A DNA stretch of 64,000 nucleotides from Rubrivivax sp. (GCA_019635315.1 JAHBZT010000003.1:124001-188000), one strand, 5' to 3'; counted from the first letter of the stretch, positions 1 to 21,265 are shown. The notes: generated from the letters alone by a model not told the origin. Numbers and translations: made by a program.

Positions 1-62
1 AAGCGCCAGGGTTTTCTTCTTCGGTTCTCTCGTTTCATCAGCATTCTCGTCACCGTCGTCGT

Positions 63-102
63 TACGGGTCTGCCCGCCAGGGCCCTGCCGGTCAGACCCG
101 TA
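63..102 (+). other. Inverted repeat upstream of tRNA-Thr
   Basis: A perfect 10-bp inverted repeat (tacgggtctg at 63-72, its complement at 93-102) with a 20-nt loop sits 5 nt before the tRNA. It could be a processing hairpin or the end of an upstream tRNA transcript. No gene is seen in 1-62. Confidence 0.4.
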
Positions 103-107
103 CCGAT

Positions 108-182
<75 letters not shown>

Positions 183-249
183 GCCAACATCGGTCTTCGC
201 AACAGACCTACGTAGACATCTCACCTCATCTCAGCCAGGAGCACACAAC

Positions 250-1440
<1,191 letters not shown>

Positions 1441-1459
1441 GTCTGCAGAAGGTCGCCGC

Positions 1460-1535
1460 AGGGGCATAGCTCAATTGGCAGAGCGTCGGTCTCCAAAACC
1501 GAAGGTTGGGGGTTCGATTCCCTCTGCCCCTGCCA
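1460..1535 (+). tRNA. tRNA-Trp (anticodon CCA)
   Basis: Acceptor AGGGGCA (1460-1466) pairs with TGCCCCT (1525-1531), followed by G1532 and an encoded CCA. The anticodon stem TCGGT/ACCGA holds loop CTCCAAA, giving anticodon CCA for Trp. A 7-bp hairpin, CACCCGC/GCGGGTG with loop TGAA (1534-1551), begins inside the CCA and could mark 3' processing. Placement between tuf and secE is the common proteobacterial order. Confidence 0.96.
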
Positions 1536-1635
1536 CCCGCTGAAGCGGGTGTCGCGACGACCCACCGGCCCGCGGGTGCCTCAACAGCCCGGCGGGCCTT
1601 GCTGCTGAATGGCAGCCACCGAGAACTGAGCGTCC

Positions 1636-2019
1636 ATGTCCAACCCACCTCAAGTCGAGACCGTCTCCACCGGGGCCGACAAGGCCAAGCTGGCCGGCGC
1701 GGTGCTGCTGCTGGTGGCCTCGATCGTCGTCTTCTACACGCTGTCCGCGCAGGACCTGTGGCTGCGCGTGGTCGCGCTGCTGGCGCTGATGGCAGCCGCG
1801 GTGGGCGTCTTCTTCACCTCCGAGCCCGGCAAGCAGCTGATCGCCTTCAGCCGCGACGCGGTCAAGGAGGTCAAGAAGGTCGTCTGGCCGACGCGCAAGG
1901 AGGCGATGCAGATGACCGGCTACGTCTTCGCCTTCGTCTTCGTGATGGCGCTGTTCCTGTGGCTGACCGACAAGACGCTGTCGTGGGTGCTGTACGACCT
2001 GGTGCTGGGCTGGCGTTGA
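1636..2019 (+). CDS. secE: Preprotein translocase subunit SecE
   Basis: SecE clamps SecY in the inner-membrane SecYEG export channel. The 127-residue protein is the long proteobacterial form with three membrane segments (about 20-36, 44-60 and 96-115). The family signature is the amphipathic stretch before the last helix, with [13 protein letters not shown] near residues 77-90. It follows tRNA-Trp by 100 bp and precedes nusG by 13 bp, the standard secE-nusG pair. No strong ribosome-binding site is visible (only GAGAA about 10 nt upstream). Confidence 0.97.
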   Translation: MSNPPQVETVSTGADKAKLAGAVLLLVASIVVFYTLSAQDLWLRVVALLALMAAAVGVFFTSEPGKQLIAFSRDAVKEVKKVVWPTRKEAMQMTGYVFAFVFVMALFLWLTDKTLSWVLYDLVLGWR

Positions 2020-2032
2020 CGAGGGCATGACG

Positions 2033-2620
2033 ATGAGCGAACAACAGGCCACCCCCGAGACCGCCGCGCCGTCGCTGGCGCCGGCGAGCAACATGCGCTG
2101 GTATGTCGTGCACGCCTACTCCGGCATGGAGAAGGCGGTCGAGCGCAACCTGCGCGAACGCATCGACCGCGCCGGCATGCAGTCCAAGTTCGGCCGCATC
2201 CTGGTGCCCACCGAGGAGGTCGTCGAGCTCAAGAACGGCAAGAAGTCCGTCACCGAGCGCCGCTTCTACCCTGGCTACGTGCTGGTCGAGATGGAGATGG
2301 CCGACGACACCTGGCACCTGGTCAAGCACACCAGCAAGGTCACCGGCTTCGTCGGCGGCGCGCGCAACCGCCCGGCGCCGATCTCGGAGGCCGAGGTCGC
2401 GAAGATCGTCAACCAGATGCAGGAAGGCGTGGACAAGCCCAAGCCCAAGGTCGAGTGGACCGTGGGCGAGCTGGTGCGCGTCAAGGAAGGCCCGTTCACC
2501 GACTTCAACGGTGCCGTCGAGGAAGTCAACTACGAGAAGTCCAAGGTGCGTGTCAGCGTCACCATCTTCGGCCGCGCGACGCCGGTGGAGCTGGACTTCG
2601 CGCAGGTCGAGAAGGTCTGA
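2033..2620 (+). CDS. nusG: Transcription antitermination factor NusG
   Basis: NusG binds RNA polymerase, suppresses pausing, and links to Rho and ribosomal protein S10. The N-terminal NGN domain opens with [17 protein letters not shown], and a C-terminal KOW domain contains [11 protein letters not shown]. Two ATGs lie two codons apart at 2027 and 2033. The only purine-rich site (GAGGG, 2021-2025) is 1 nt from the first and 7 nt from the second, so I chose 2033 (195 residues). The stop codon lies inside a strong hairpin (2613-2641). Confidence 0.97.
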   Translation: MSEQQATPETAAPSLAPASNMRWYVVHAYSGMEKAVERNLRERIDRAGMQSKFGRILVPTEEVVELKNGKKSVTERRFYPGYVLVEMEMADDTWHLVKHTSKVTGFVGGARNRPAPISEAEVAKIVNQMQEGVDKPKPKVEWTVGELVRVKEGPFTDFNGAVEEVNYEKSKVRVSVTIFGRATPVELDFAQVEKV

Positions 2621-2641
2621 CGAACTTCGTTCGTCAGACCT
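2613..2641 (+). terminator. Terminator-like hairpin over the nusG stop codon
   Basis: Arm aggtctgacgaa (2613-2624) is perfectly complementary to 2630-2641, around a CTTCG loop that can also close as a 13th C-G pair. No T-run follows, so it may be an attenuator, RNase site or 3'-end stabiliser rather than a simple intrinsic terminator. A second 9-bp hairpin (2680-2688 with 2698-2706) follows in the rplK leader. That leader is the expected region for L1 autogenous control; I could not recognise a specific L1 site. Confidence 0.45.
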
Positions 2642-2771
2642 CGCGCGAAGCCCGCAGGGCGCAGCGCAAAGTTTGACGAGGCACGCCGCCACAACCCCGG
2701 CGTGCCCTCATTCTCCAGGGTTGATCGACGAGGAGACCGCGCAAGCGGTCGCTTGAACTCGAGGAGCCATC

Positions 2772-3203
2772 ATGGCCAAGAAGATCGTCGGCTTCATCAA
2801 GCTGCAAGTCCCGGCGGGCAAGGCGAACCCCTCGCCGCCCATCGGCCCCGCGCTGGGTCAGCGCGGCCTGAACATCATGGAGTTCTGCAAGGCGTTCAAC
2901 GCCCAGACGCAGAGCTACGAACCGGGGCTCAAGCTGCCGGTGGTGATCACGGCCTATGCGGACAAGAGCTTCACCTTCGTGCTGAAGTCGCCGCCGGCGA
3001 CCGTGCTGCTGAAGAAGGCCGCGAAGATCGAGAAGGGCTCGGGCAAGGCGCACCTGGAGAAGGTGGGCAAGGTCACGCGCGAGCAGCTCGAAGAGATCGC
3101 CAAGACCAAGATCAAGGACCTCACCGCCGCCGACATGGACGCCGCGGTGAAGACCATCGCGGGCTCGGCCCGCTCGATGGGCCTCATCGTCGAAGGAGTC
3201 TGA
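2772..3203 (+). CDS. rplK: 50S ribosomal protein L11
   Basis: L11 forms the GTPase-associated centre with 23S rRNA and L10/L7-L12, and is needed for the RelA response to uncharged tRNA. The protein has 143 residues, close to the family length. The proline-rich N-terminal domain has [16 protein letters not shown] near 19-35. A GAGGAG site precedes the ATG by 6 nt (2760-2765). rplA begins 2 nt after its stop, so the two are translated as a pair. Confidence 0.99.
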   Translation: MAKKIVGFIKLQVPAGKANPSPPIGPALGQRGLNIMEFCKAFNAQTQSYEPGLKLPVVITAYADKSFTFVLKSPPATVLLKKAAKIEKGSGKAHLEKVGKVTREQLEEIAKTKIKDLTAADMDAAVKTIAGSARSMGLIVEGV

Positions 3204-3205
3204 AC

Positions 3206-3913
3206 ATGGCCAAGCTCACGAAGAAGGCCAAGGCCCTGCAGGGCAAGGTCGACAGCATGAAGCTGTACCCGCTGGACCAGGCGCTTTCCATCGTCAAGGA
3301 ATGCGCCACCGCCAAGTTCGACGAGTCGATCGACGTCGCGGTGCAGCTGGGCATCGACGCCAAGAAGTCCGACCAGGTCGTGCGCGGCGCCGTCGTGATG
3401 CCCTCGGGCACCGGCAAGACCAAGCGCGTGGCCGTCTTCGCGCAGGGCGCGAAGGCCGAGGAGGCCAAGGCCGCCGGCGCCGACATCGTCGGCATGGACG
3501 ACCTGGCCGCCGAGATCAAGGCCGGCAAGATGGACTTCGACGTCGTCATCGCCAGCCCGGACACGATGCGCGTGGTCGGCACGCTGGGCCAGATCCTGGG
3601 CCCGCGCGGCCTGATGCCCAACCCGAAGGTGGGCACCGTGACGCCCGACGTGGCCACCGCGGTGAAGAATGCCAAGGCCGGCCAGGTGCAGTTCCGGGTC
3701 GACAAGGCGGGGATCATCCACGCCACCATCGGGCGCCGCTCGTTCGACGCCGACAAGCTGGTGGCCAACCTGCGGGCGCTGGTCGACGCGCTGAACAAGG
3801 CCAAGCCGGCCAGCAGCAAGGGTGTCTACCTGCGCAAGGTGGCGGTGTCGTCGACGATGGGTGTCGGGGTCCGCGTGGACACCGCGTCGATCGCCGCGCC
3901 GGCCGCGGCCTGA
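3206..3913 (+). CDS. rplA: 50S ribosomal protein L1
   Basis: L1 builds the mobile L1 stalk at the ribosomal E site, and in many bacteria represses its own rplKA message. The protein has 235 residues (family about 230-235). The RNA-binding signature is seen around [12 protein letters not shown]. The start at 3206 has AAGGAG at 3193-3198, 7 nt upstream. A longer upstream frame was discarded because it runs through rplK in another frame. It ends the rplKA unit; about 300 bp of leader separates it from rplJ. Confidence 0.99.
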   Translation: MAKLTKKAKALQGKVDSMKLYPLDQALSIVKECATAKFDESIDVAVQLGIDAKKSDQVVRGAVVMPSGTGKTKRVAVFAQGAKAEEAKAAGADIVGMDDLAAEIKAGKMDFDVVIASPDTMRVVGTLGQILGPRGLMPNPKVGTVTPDVATAVKNAKAGQVQFRVDKAGIIHATIGRRSFDADKLVANLRALVDALNKAKPASSKGVYLRKVAVSSTMGVGVRVDTASIAAPAAA

Positions 3914-4213
3914 AGTGAATGACGGGTCGCGCGCGGGTCTGGCGCGCGGCCTTCGATTTTGGTGGGCTGCCGGCCGCGAGGGCGGCAGGCCATCGAAGAC
4001 CGCTGGCGGGGTCCCGGGCGACCGGACCCCTTAATGAAGGACCGACCGGCCTCCAGGCCGACAGGTCCCGAGCCAGCGCAGATGGCAGTTCCCGCTGTGA
4101 AGGAAGCGTTTTGGGTTGCTCTCGAACGGGTCTTTCGAACAGTTGGCTGCTGAACCCGGTGTGCCGAGCGGGGCGCGAGCCCTGCGACGCATGTTTTGTG
4201 TGAGGAGCAGACC
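3914..4213 (+). promoter_or_regulatory. Structured leader of the rplJL operon (candidate L10 leader)
   Basis: This 300-bp gene-free stretch holds several potential RNA hairpins. A long-range pairing of cttcgat with atcgaag encloses an inner ctgccg/cggcag stem (about 3952-3998). A 7-bp stem ggggtcc (4008-4014) / ggacccc (4024-4030) is followed by TTAATGAAGG. In other bacteria L10(L12)4 represses rplJL by binding such a leader. No convincing -35/-10 pair was found. That this is the L10 target is inferred from position. Confidence 0.4.
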
Positions 4214-4726
4214 TTGAGTCTCAATCGCAACGAGAAGGCAGCCGTGGTCACGGACGTCGCCGCGCAGGCGGCCCGTTCGCAGACGCTGGCGCTGGCCGAG
4301 TACCGTGGCCTCACCGTGGAACACCTGAACAAGCTGCGCCGCGAGGCGCGCGAGCAGGGCGTGTACCTTCACGTGCTGAAGAACACGCTCGCGTGTCGCG
4401 CCGTCGCGGGCACGCCGTTCGAGGTGGCCCAGGGTGCCATGGTCGGCCCGCTGATCTACGGCTTTTCCGAGGATGCGGTCGCCGCGGCGAAGGTCGTGGC
4501 CGACTTCGCCAAGGGCAACGACAAGCTGGTCGTCAAGGGCGGCGCCTATGCCGGCAAGGCCCTCGACGCCGACGGCGTCAAGGCCCTGGCGGCGATCCCC
4601 AGCCGCGAGGTGCTGATCGCCCAGGTCGCGGGCCTGCTGAAGTCGCCGATCCAGCGCCTGGCTGGCGTGATCGCGGCGCTGGCCGAGAAGAAGGGCGGCG
4701 GCGCTGCCGAAGCGCCGGCCGCCTGA
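4214..4726 (+). CDS. rplJ: 50S ribosomal protein L10 (TTG start)
   Basis: L10 is the stalk base that holds L7/L12 dimers. The protein has 170 residues and begins [15 protein letters not shown], as betaproteobacterial L10 does, which fixes the start at TTG 4214. GAGGAG at 4202-4207 lies 6 nt upstream. An in-frame TTG at 4196 is too close to any ribosome-binding site and would add six residues not expected in the family. rplL follows after 48 bp. Confidence 0.97.
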   Translation: MSLNRNEKAAVVTDVAAQAARSQTLALAEYRGLTVEHLNKLRREAREQGVYLHVLKNTLACRAVAGTPFEVAQGAMVGPLIYGFSEDAVAAAKVVADFAKGNDKLVVKGGAYAGKALDADGVKALAAIPSREVLIAQVAGLLKSPIQRLAGVIAALAEKKGGGAAEAPAA

Positions 4727-4774
4727 CCGGCCGCATCCCATTCGTACTGAACCCCACGTTTCGAGGAACCCCAA

Positions 4775-5152
4775 ATGGCATTCGACAAAGACGCTTTCCT
4801 GTCCGCGATGGACAGCATGACGGTGATGGAACTCAATGACCTGGTCAAGGCCATCGAGGAAAAGTTCGGCGTGTCCGCCGCGGCGATGGCCGCCCCGGCC
4901 GCCGGCGGTGGCGGCGCCGCCGCGCCGGCCGCCGAGGAGAAGACCGAGTTCAACGTGATGCTGCTGGAAGCCGGCGCCAACAAGGTGTCGGTGATCAAGG
5001 TGGTGCGCGAGCTGACCGGCCTGGGCCTGAAGGAGGCCAAGGACCTGGTCGACGGCGCGCCCAAGGCCGTCAAGGAAGCCATCGCCAAGGCCGACGCCGA
5101 GGCCGCGGTCAAGAAGCTGGTGGAAGCCGGCGCCAAGGCCGAGCTGAAGTAA
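4775..5152 (+). CDS. rplL: 50S ribosomal protein L7/L12
   Basis: L7/L12 dimers on the stalk recruit translational GTPases. The 125-residue protein has the N-terminal dimerisation helices, an Ala/Gly/Pro-rich hinge (about residues 34-51), and the C-terminal factor-binding domain with [19 protein letters not shown]. It starts with ATG 4775 after GAGGAACC. It is followed by a 290-bp structured gap before rpoB, the place where transcription is partly attenuated in E. coli. Confidence 0.99.
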   Translation: MAFDKDAFLSAMDSMTVMELNDLVKAIEEKFGVSAAAMAAPAAGGGGAAAPAAEEKTEFNVMLLEAGANKVSVIKVVRELTGLGLKEAKDLVDGAPKAVKEAIAKADAEAAVKKLVEAGAKAELK

Positions 5153-5163
5153 GCCGGCTCGGG

Positions 5164-5198
5164 GTCCCCGGGGGCGGCGTCGCCGGCCCCGGGGGCAC
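5164..5198 (+). terminator. Attenuator-like hairpin between rplL and rpoB
   Basis: A GC-only stem pairs gtccccggggg-cggcg with cgccggccccgggggcac, with small bulges and a T loop, 11 nt after the rplL stop. There is no U-tract, so partial rather than full termination is likely. The rest of 5199-5442 holds further hairpins, for example ctcaggc (5323-5329) / gcctgag (5335-5341), but no gene. The arrangement matches the known rplL-rpoB attenuator position; function is inferred. Confidence 0.45.
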
Positions 5199-5442
5199 CT
5201 GCAAGTGCCGCGTGCGGCCCTTGCAAGTGTTTCCTGATCCGACTGCAGGGAACGGGTTTGGTCGGGCTCCGGTGCAATGCCGGGGTTGTCCGCCAGCGGC
5301 AGGTAGTGGCCTGCCACCAGACCTCAGGCGCAAGGCCTGAGTCGGCTCTCGGCCGGCGGGTGAAGACCCGCGGGCCCGGGCCAGCCAGTCGCCGACGAGC
5401 ATCCGCCCTGGCCCGGCGGGCGCTCTCGACACGGAGAGTTCT

Positions 5443-9564
<4,122 letters not shown>

Positions 9565-9704
9565 CGTGCCAAAGCCGCGCCTTGCCGCGTTGCTCGGTCG
9601 GTTGCGTAGCGCTGCTACGCGGCCCTCCCTCGCGCCTGGCCTGGCACGCCTTTGATCCCGTCATTTCTCTTTCCGGTTACGCACAGATTTATTAGGAGAA
9701 GCCA

Positions 9705-13922
<4,218 letters not shown>

Positions 13923-13970
13923 GCGGCCGCGGCGCCGTCCGGAAACGGGCGGCGCCGCCGGACCGGCATG

Positions 13971-13996
13971 GGGCGGCCGCGGGCCGCCCTTTTTCT
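13971..13996 (+). terminator. Intrinsic terminator after rpoC
   Basis: The stem gggcggcc (13971-13978) / ggccgccc (13982-13989) with a 3-nt loop is followed directly by TTTTTCTT. It separates the rif operon from the convergent PIN-domain gene. Confidence 0.85.
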
Positions 13997-14025
13997 TGCA
14001 CGCGGGCCCGTCGCCGGCGCGTGCG

Positions 14026-14460
14026 TCAGGCGGTCCCGGGCCAGTCCGCCGGGCGCAGGATCGCCAGGCCGCGCAGGCGCGCGTGGCCGGCCAGCTTCAG
14101 CAGCGCGCGGTCCTTGCTGAGCAGCCAGCGCGCGCCGCAGGCCAGCGCGAGGTCGACGAAGACCTGGTCGTCGGGGTCGCTGGGCTGCAGCGCCGGCGCC
14201 GGCAGCCGCGGCGGGTCGGCGTGCAGCAGCGCGTGGCGGTCGAATGCGGCCAGCAGCTGGCCGGCGTCGGGCCGCCAGCGCGCCAGCGCGGGCCGGGACA
14301 GCACCTGCGCCAGCTCGGTACGCATCGCCGGGCAGGCCACCCAGTCCAGCGCGCCCGACGCCAGCGCCTCGGCCAGCGCCTGCGCGCCGGGGTCGCGGAA
14401 GAGCAGCCAGTCGAGCACCGTGTTGGTGTCCAGCACGGCAAGCGGGCGGTCGGAGGGCAT
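14026..14460 (-). CDS. PIN-domain protein, putative ribonuclease/toxin
   Basis: The 144-residue protein begins [20 protein letters not shown]. The DTN near residue 11 is the first acidic signature of PIN-domain nucleases, and later acidic residues ([12 protein letters not shown]) fit the Mg-binding set. It resembles the PIN family annotated as putative toxin components. Such proteins cut RNA, often as toxins next to an antitoxin gene. No small antitoxin-like gene adjoins it here. It lies on the opposite strand between rpoC and rpsL, an accessory gene in a core cluster. A longer upstream ATG (14559) was rejected because the extension is low-complexity and overlaps the rpsL promoter. Confidence 0.8.
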   Translation of the reverse strand: MPSDRPLAVLDTNTVLDWLLFRDPGAQALAEALASGALDWVACPAMRTELAQVLSRPALARWRPDAGQLLAAFDRHALLHADPPRLPAPALQPSDPDDQVFVDLALACGARWLLSKDRALLKLAGHARLRGLAILRPADWPGTA

Positions 14461-14535
14461 GGGGCAGCGGCGGCGCGGTCGGGGCGGCAGGATGCCGGCG
14501 CGGCGCGCGGCCGGCCGGGCGGCCGGACCATCGGC

Positions 14536-14564
14536 TTGCCGGGCAATTCCTGTCAGCATATACT
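14536..14564 (+). promoter_or_regulatory. Sigma-70 promoter of the str operon
   Basis: TTGCCG (14536-14541) and TATACT (14559-14564) are separated by 17 bp, a near-consensus pair. It lies about 190 bp before rpsL, giving a long leader (about 14571-14751) with no gene in it. Confidence 0.75.
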
Positions 14565-14751
14565 AGAGGGCTTTTCGGCAGACTTTGCCGCGCTTGATGC
14601 TGCGCGGCACCCCGGCAGGGCCGGCTGCAGTGGAGCCCGCGGCGGCAGGAAAGGCCCCGCGCTCCAGGCGAGCCGGCTGCGCGAAGACCCTCACGACTGT
14701 CGCGGGCCACCGAGAAAACCACGCGTAGCTTCAAACGGGAACAAGTTACCT

Positions 14752-15129
14752 ATGCCCACCATCAACCAGCTCGTGCGCCACGGCCGGCAGACCGAGATCA
14801 TCAAGTCCAAGTCGCCGGCCCTGCAGGGCAACCCGCAGCGCCGCGGCGTCTGCACCCGCGTCTACACCACCACGCCCAAGAAGCCGAACTCGGCGCTGCG
14901 CAAGGTGGCCAAGGTGCGCCTGACCAACCAGCAGGAGGTCATCTCCTACATCGGCGGCGAGGGCCACAACCTGCAGGAGCACAGCGTGGTGCTGGTGCGC
15001 GGCGGCCGGGTCAAGGACCTGCCCGGCGTGCGCTACCACATCGTGCGCGGCTCGCTGGACCTGCAGGGGGTCAAGGACCGCAAGCAGGCGCGTTCCAAGT
15101 ACGGCGCCAAGCGCCCGAAGAAGGCCTGA
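14752..15129 (+). CDS. rpsL: 30S ribosomal protein S12
   Basis: S12 sits at the decoding centre and controls accuracy. The 125-residue protein has the [11 protein letters not shown] motif (K at the streptomycin position retained) and the later [15 protein letters not shown] segment, with no known streptomycin-resistance substitution. It is first in the str operon, driven by the promoter at 14536-14564. No strong ribosome-binding site is visible. Confidence 0.99.
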   Translation: MPTINQLVRHGRQTEIIKSKSPALQGNPQRRGVCTRVYTTTPKKPNSALRKVAKVRLTNQQEVISYIGGEGHNLQEHSVVLVRGGRVKDLPGVRYHIVRGSLDLQGVKDRKQARSKYGAKRPKKA

Positions 15130-15162
15130 TGGGCCTACTGCGCGGGCCGGATCGGCGCCTGT

Positions 15163-15199
15163 GCTGCTCGCCGTACGGGTGTACGGCTGCGCTGCTCGG
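15163..15199 (+). repeat. 37-nt palindromic repeat, copy 1 (rpsL-rpsG gap)
   Basis: The core GCCGTAC-GGGT-GTACGGC can form a 7-bp hairpin, flanked on both sides by gctgctcg-like sequence. The same 37 bases recur exactly at 34519-34555. The rest of the 210-bp rpsL-rpsG gap includes gccttct/agaaggc at about 15232-15250. Confidence 0.75.
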
Positions 15200-15339
15200 C
15201 ACCGCTGCGGCCCGCTCGCTACGGCCCCTCAAGCCTTCTTCGAGAAGGCTGGCGGCCGGAGTAAGTGGCCGGTCCCGATGACCGGCCGAGGCGGCAGGAT
15301 GGTCCTGCCGCCAACTGAAACCACCGAAGGAAGACTCCC

Positions 15340-15810
15340 ATGCCACGTCGTCGCGAAGTCCCCAAGCGCGAGATCCTGCCCGACCCGAAGTTCGGCTCGG
15401 TCGACCTGTCCAAGTTCATGAACGTCATCATGGAGTCGGGCAAGAAGGCGGTCGCCGAGCGCATCATCTACGGCGCGCTGGAACAGGTCGAGAAGAAGGC
15501 CCAGAAGGATCCGCTGGAGATCTTCATGGTCGCGCTGAACAACATCAAGCCGATGGTCGAGGTGAAGTCCCGGCGCGTCGGCGGTGCGAACTACCAGGTT
15601 CCCGTGGAAGTCCGCCCCGTCCGACGCCAGGCCCTGGCCATGCGCTGGCTGAAGGAGAGCGCGCGCAAGCGCGGCGAGAAGAGCATGGCCGCGCGCCTGG
15701 CCAACGAACTGCTGGAAGCCAGCGAAGGCCGTGGCGGCGCCGTGAAGAAGCGCGACGAAGTCCACCGCATGGCCGAAGCCAACAAGGCGTTCTCGCACTT
15801 CCGCTTCTAA
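15340..15810 (+). CDS. rpsG: 30S ribosomal protein S7
   Basis: S7 nucleates assembly of the 30S head and, in E. coli, represses the str operon. The 156-residue protein starts [20 protein letters not shown], the usual S7 opening. The ATG has GAAGGAAG at 15325-15332. It is separated from fusA by 68 bp containing a strong stem-loop. Confidence 0.99.
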   Translation: MPRRREVPKREILPDPKFGSVDLSKFMNVIMESGKKAVAERIIYGALEQVEKKAQKDPLEIFMVALNNIKPMVEVKSRRVGGANYQVPVEVRPVRRQALAMRWLKESARKRGEKSMAARLANELLEASEGRGGAVKKRDEVHRMAEANKAFSHFRF

Positions 15811-15821
15811 TTCCGTCTTCC

Positions 15822-15859
15822 GGCCGCCTTACGGGTTAACACCAACCCGCAAGGCGGCC
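15822..15859 (+). other. Long hairpin between rpsG and fusA
   Basis: ggccgcctt (15822-15830) pairs with aaggcggcc (15851-15859). After one A/C mismatch, cgggtt (15832-15837) pairs with aacccg (15844-15849) around a 6-nt loop. No T-run follows and the fusA ribosome-binding site starts 10 nt later. It is a candidate attenuator or processing site. Confidence 0.6.
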
Positions 15860-15878
15860 CCTGCATTTGGAGTCCATC

Positions 15879-17981
<2,103 letters not shown>

Positions 17982-18094
17982 GCCCGCGGCGGTCTTCGCC
18001 GGCGCCTCCGCCTGCTGCCAGTGGCAGACGGATAGCGGCCCCGGCGGAAACCTAAAACCAACCCACTGGCAACGCTCTTTTCGGAGTCACTGAA

Positions 18095-19285
<1,191 letters not shown>

Positions 19286-19350
19286 GGCATGGTGCCCCCG
19301 GCCGCAGGCGTGCGCTGCCGCGCACGTGGCGGCCGCCCCCCGAGGGGGCT

Positions 19351-19383
19351 CGCGGCATCGCGGGGAGACCCCGCGATGCCGCG
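19351..19383 (+). terminator. Perfect 15-bp hairpin between tuf and rpsJ
   Basis: cgcggcatcgcgggg (19351-19365) is fully complementary to 19369-19383 with an AGA loop. It is preceded by a smaller ccccc/ggggg stem and followed by another 10-bp inverted repeat (cccgcagccc...gggctgcggg, about 19407-19429). None has a T-run. Together they probably reduce or process readthrough from str into rpsJ. Confidence 0.55.
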
Positions 19384-19450
19384 CCCTTCGGCCCACACCG
19401 AGCGCCCGCAGCCCTAGGGGCTGCGGGACGTCAGAGAAAGAGGACACACC

Positions 19451-19765
19451 ATGGCCACGAAACAGAAGATCCGCATCCGCCTGAAGGCCTTCGACTACAA
19501 GCTGATCGACCAGAGCGCGCTGGAGATCGTCGACACCGCCAAGCGCACCGGCGCCATCGTCAAGGGACCGGTGCCGCTGCCCACGCGCATGCAGCGCTTC
19601 GACATCCTGCGCTCGCCGCACGTCAACAAGACCAGCCGCGACCAGTTCGAGATCCGCACGCACCAGCGCCTGATGGACATCGTCGACCCGACCGACAAGA
19701 CGGTCGACGCGCTGATGAAGCTGGACCTGCCGGCCGGCGTGGACGTCGAGATCAAGCTGCAGTAA
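19451..19765 (+). CDS. rpsJ: 30S ribosomal protein S10
   Basis: S10 is a 30S head protein that also acts as NusE in antitermination by contacting NusG and NusB. The 104-residue length and start [20 protein letters not shown] are typical. GAAAGAGG lies upstream of the ATG. Unlike the compact E. coli S10 operon, a promoter and 181 bp separate it from rplC. Confidence 0.99.
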   Translation: MATKQKIRIRLKAFDYKLIDQSALEIVDTAKRTGAIVKGPVPLPTRMQRFDILRSPHVNKTSRDQFEIRTHQRLMDIVDPTDKTVDALMKLDLPAGVDVEIKLQ

Positions 19766-19798
19766 GGGCCTCGGGCCCGCCGCCCGCGGGGCTGGCGG

Positions 19799-19838
19799 TT
19801 GCGGGAAAGCCCGCGGCTGCTATACTCGCGGGCTTTCC
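19799..19838 (+). promoter_or_regulatory. Promoter of rplC inside a 12-bp inverted repeat
   Basis: TTGCGG (19799-19804) and TATACT (19821-19826) are 16 bp apart. ggaaagcccgcg (19804-19815) and its exact complement (19827-19838) surround the -10 box. The palindrome is mostly upstream of the expected start of transcription, so it is more likely a DNA-level site than an RNA hairpin. Confidence 0.65.
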
Positions 19839-19946
19839 TGTCTCAGGCTTGGCCTGCAGGCAGGCCAGAACCGCCCCGGCCAATCGATGCCGGGATCGTG
19901 AACAAGGCCGCGCCGCCCGCGCCGGGTTGCGCCGCTGGAGAGAACC

Positions 19947-20645
19947 ATGAGCATGAGCGAACAGCTCGGCTTGCTGGGCCGCAAGGTGGGCATGATGCGC
20001 ATCTTCACGGACGATGGCGATGCCATCCCCGTGACGGTGCTGGACGTGTCCAACAACCGCGTCACGCAGGTCAAGACCGAGGCGACCGACGGCTACAACG
20101 CGCTGCAGGTCACCTTCGGCTCGCGCAAGGCGAGCCGGGTCAACAAGCCCGAGGTCGGGCACCTGGCCAAGGCCGGCGTCGAGGCCGGCGAGGTCCTGAA
20201 GGAATTCCGCGTCAGCGCCGAGATCGCCGGACAGCATGCGCCGGGCGCCGTGCTGCCGGTGACGCTGTTCGCCGCCGGCCAGAAGGTCGACGTGCAGGGC
20301 ACGTCGATCGGCAAGGGCTTCGCGGGCACCATCAAGCGCCACAACTTCGGCTCGCAGCGCGCGTCGCACGGCAACAGCCGTTCGCACAACGTGCCGGGCT
20401 CGATCTCGATGGCCCAGGACCCGGGCCGTGTCTTTCCGGGCAAGAAGATGACCGGCCACATGGGCGACGAGACCGTCACCACCCAGAACCTGGACGTCGT
20501 GCGCGTCGACGAGGCGCGTTCGCTGCTGCTCGTGCGCGGCGCGGTCCCGGGTGCGAAGAACGGCCACGTGGTCGTGCGCCCGGCCGTCAAGGTCCGCGCC
20601 GCCAAGGGCGGCGTTGTCGCCGACACCAAGAAGGGAGCGAAGTGA
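19947..20645 (+). CDS. rplC: 50S ribosomal protein L3
   Basis: L3 is an early assembly protein whose extension reaches the peptidyl transferase centre. It has 232 residues. The family region [17 protein letters not shown] and the following [14 protein letters not shown] and [18 protein letters not shown] are present, including the glutamine that is methylated in E. coli L3. ATG 19947 is preferred over 19953 because GGAG (19937-19940) is 6 nt away. Its stop overlaps the rplD start by 1 nt (TGATG). Confidence 0.98.
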   Translation: MSMSEQLGLLGRKVGMMRIFTDDGDAIPVTVLDVSNNRVTQVKTEATDGYNALQVTFGSRKASRVNKPEVGHLAKAGVEAGEVLKEFRVSAEIAGQHAPGAVLPVTLFAAGQKVDVQGTSIGKGFAGTIKRHNFGSQRASHGNSRSHNVPGSISMAQDPGRVFPGKKMTGHMGDETVTTQNLDVVRVDEARSLLLVRGAVPGAKNGHVVVRPAVKVRAAKGGVVADTKKGAK

Positions 20646-21265
20646 TGCAGCTCGAGCTCCTGAACGAACAGGGCCAGGCCACGGCCAAGGTCGACGCGCC
20701 GGACACCGTGTTCGCGCGCGACTACAACGAGGCGTTGGTGCACCAGATCGTCGTCGCCTTCCAGGCCAATGCGCGCCAGGGCACGCGCGCGCAGCTGGAC
20801 CGCGGCGAGGTCAAGCACTCGACCAAGAAGCCGTTCCGCCAGAAGGGCACCGGCCGCGCGCGCGCCGGCATGACCAGCTCGCCGCTGTGGCGAGGGGGCG
20901 GCCGCATCTTCCCGAACCGGCCCGACGAGAACTTCTCGCACAAGGTCAACAAGAAGATGTACCGCGCCGGCATGGCGTCCATCCTGTCGCAGCTCGCGCG
21001 CGACGGCCGCCTGGCGGTGGTCGACTCGATCAGCGTCGAGGCGCCCAAGACCAAGCTGCTGGCCGCCAAGCTCAAGGCCATGGGCCTGGACTCGGTGATG
21101 GTCATCGCCGACCAGATCGACGAGAACCTGCACCTGGCCAGCCGCAACCTGGCCAACGTGCTCGTCGTCGAGCCGCGCTACGCCGATCCGCTGTCGCTGG
21201 TCTTCTTCAAGAAGGTGCTGGTGACCAAGGGCGCGATCGAGCAGCTCAAGGAGATGTTCGCATGA
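20645..21265 (+). CDS. rplD: 50S ribosomal protein L4
   Basis: L4 lines the exit tunnel and in E. coli represses its own operon. It has 206 residues. The tunnel loop region [16 protein letters not shown] is intact. Translation is coupled: it overlaps rplC by 1 nt and rplW by 4 nt (ATGA). GGGAG at 20633-20637 precedes the ATG. Confidence 0.98.
   Translation: MQLELLNEQGQATAKVDAPDTVFARDYNEALVHQIVVAFQANARQGTRAQLDRGEVKHSTKKPFRQKGTGRARAGMTSSPLWRGGGRIFPNRPDENFSHKVNKKMYRAGMASILSQLARDGRLAVVDSISVEAPKTKLLAAKLKAMGLDSVMVIADQIDENLHLASRNLANVLVVEPRYADPLSLVFFKKVLVTKGAIEQLKEMFA

Noticed and set aside
2672-2700. TTGACG in the nusG-rplK gap as a promoter
   Set aside because: No -10 box at 15-19 bp; the expected place is a GC-rich hairpin.
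4196-4213. Upstream TTG start for L10 at 4196
   Set aside because: It has no usable Shine-Dalgarno and would add residues absent from the family; GAGGAG fits TTG 4214.
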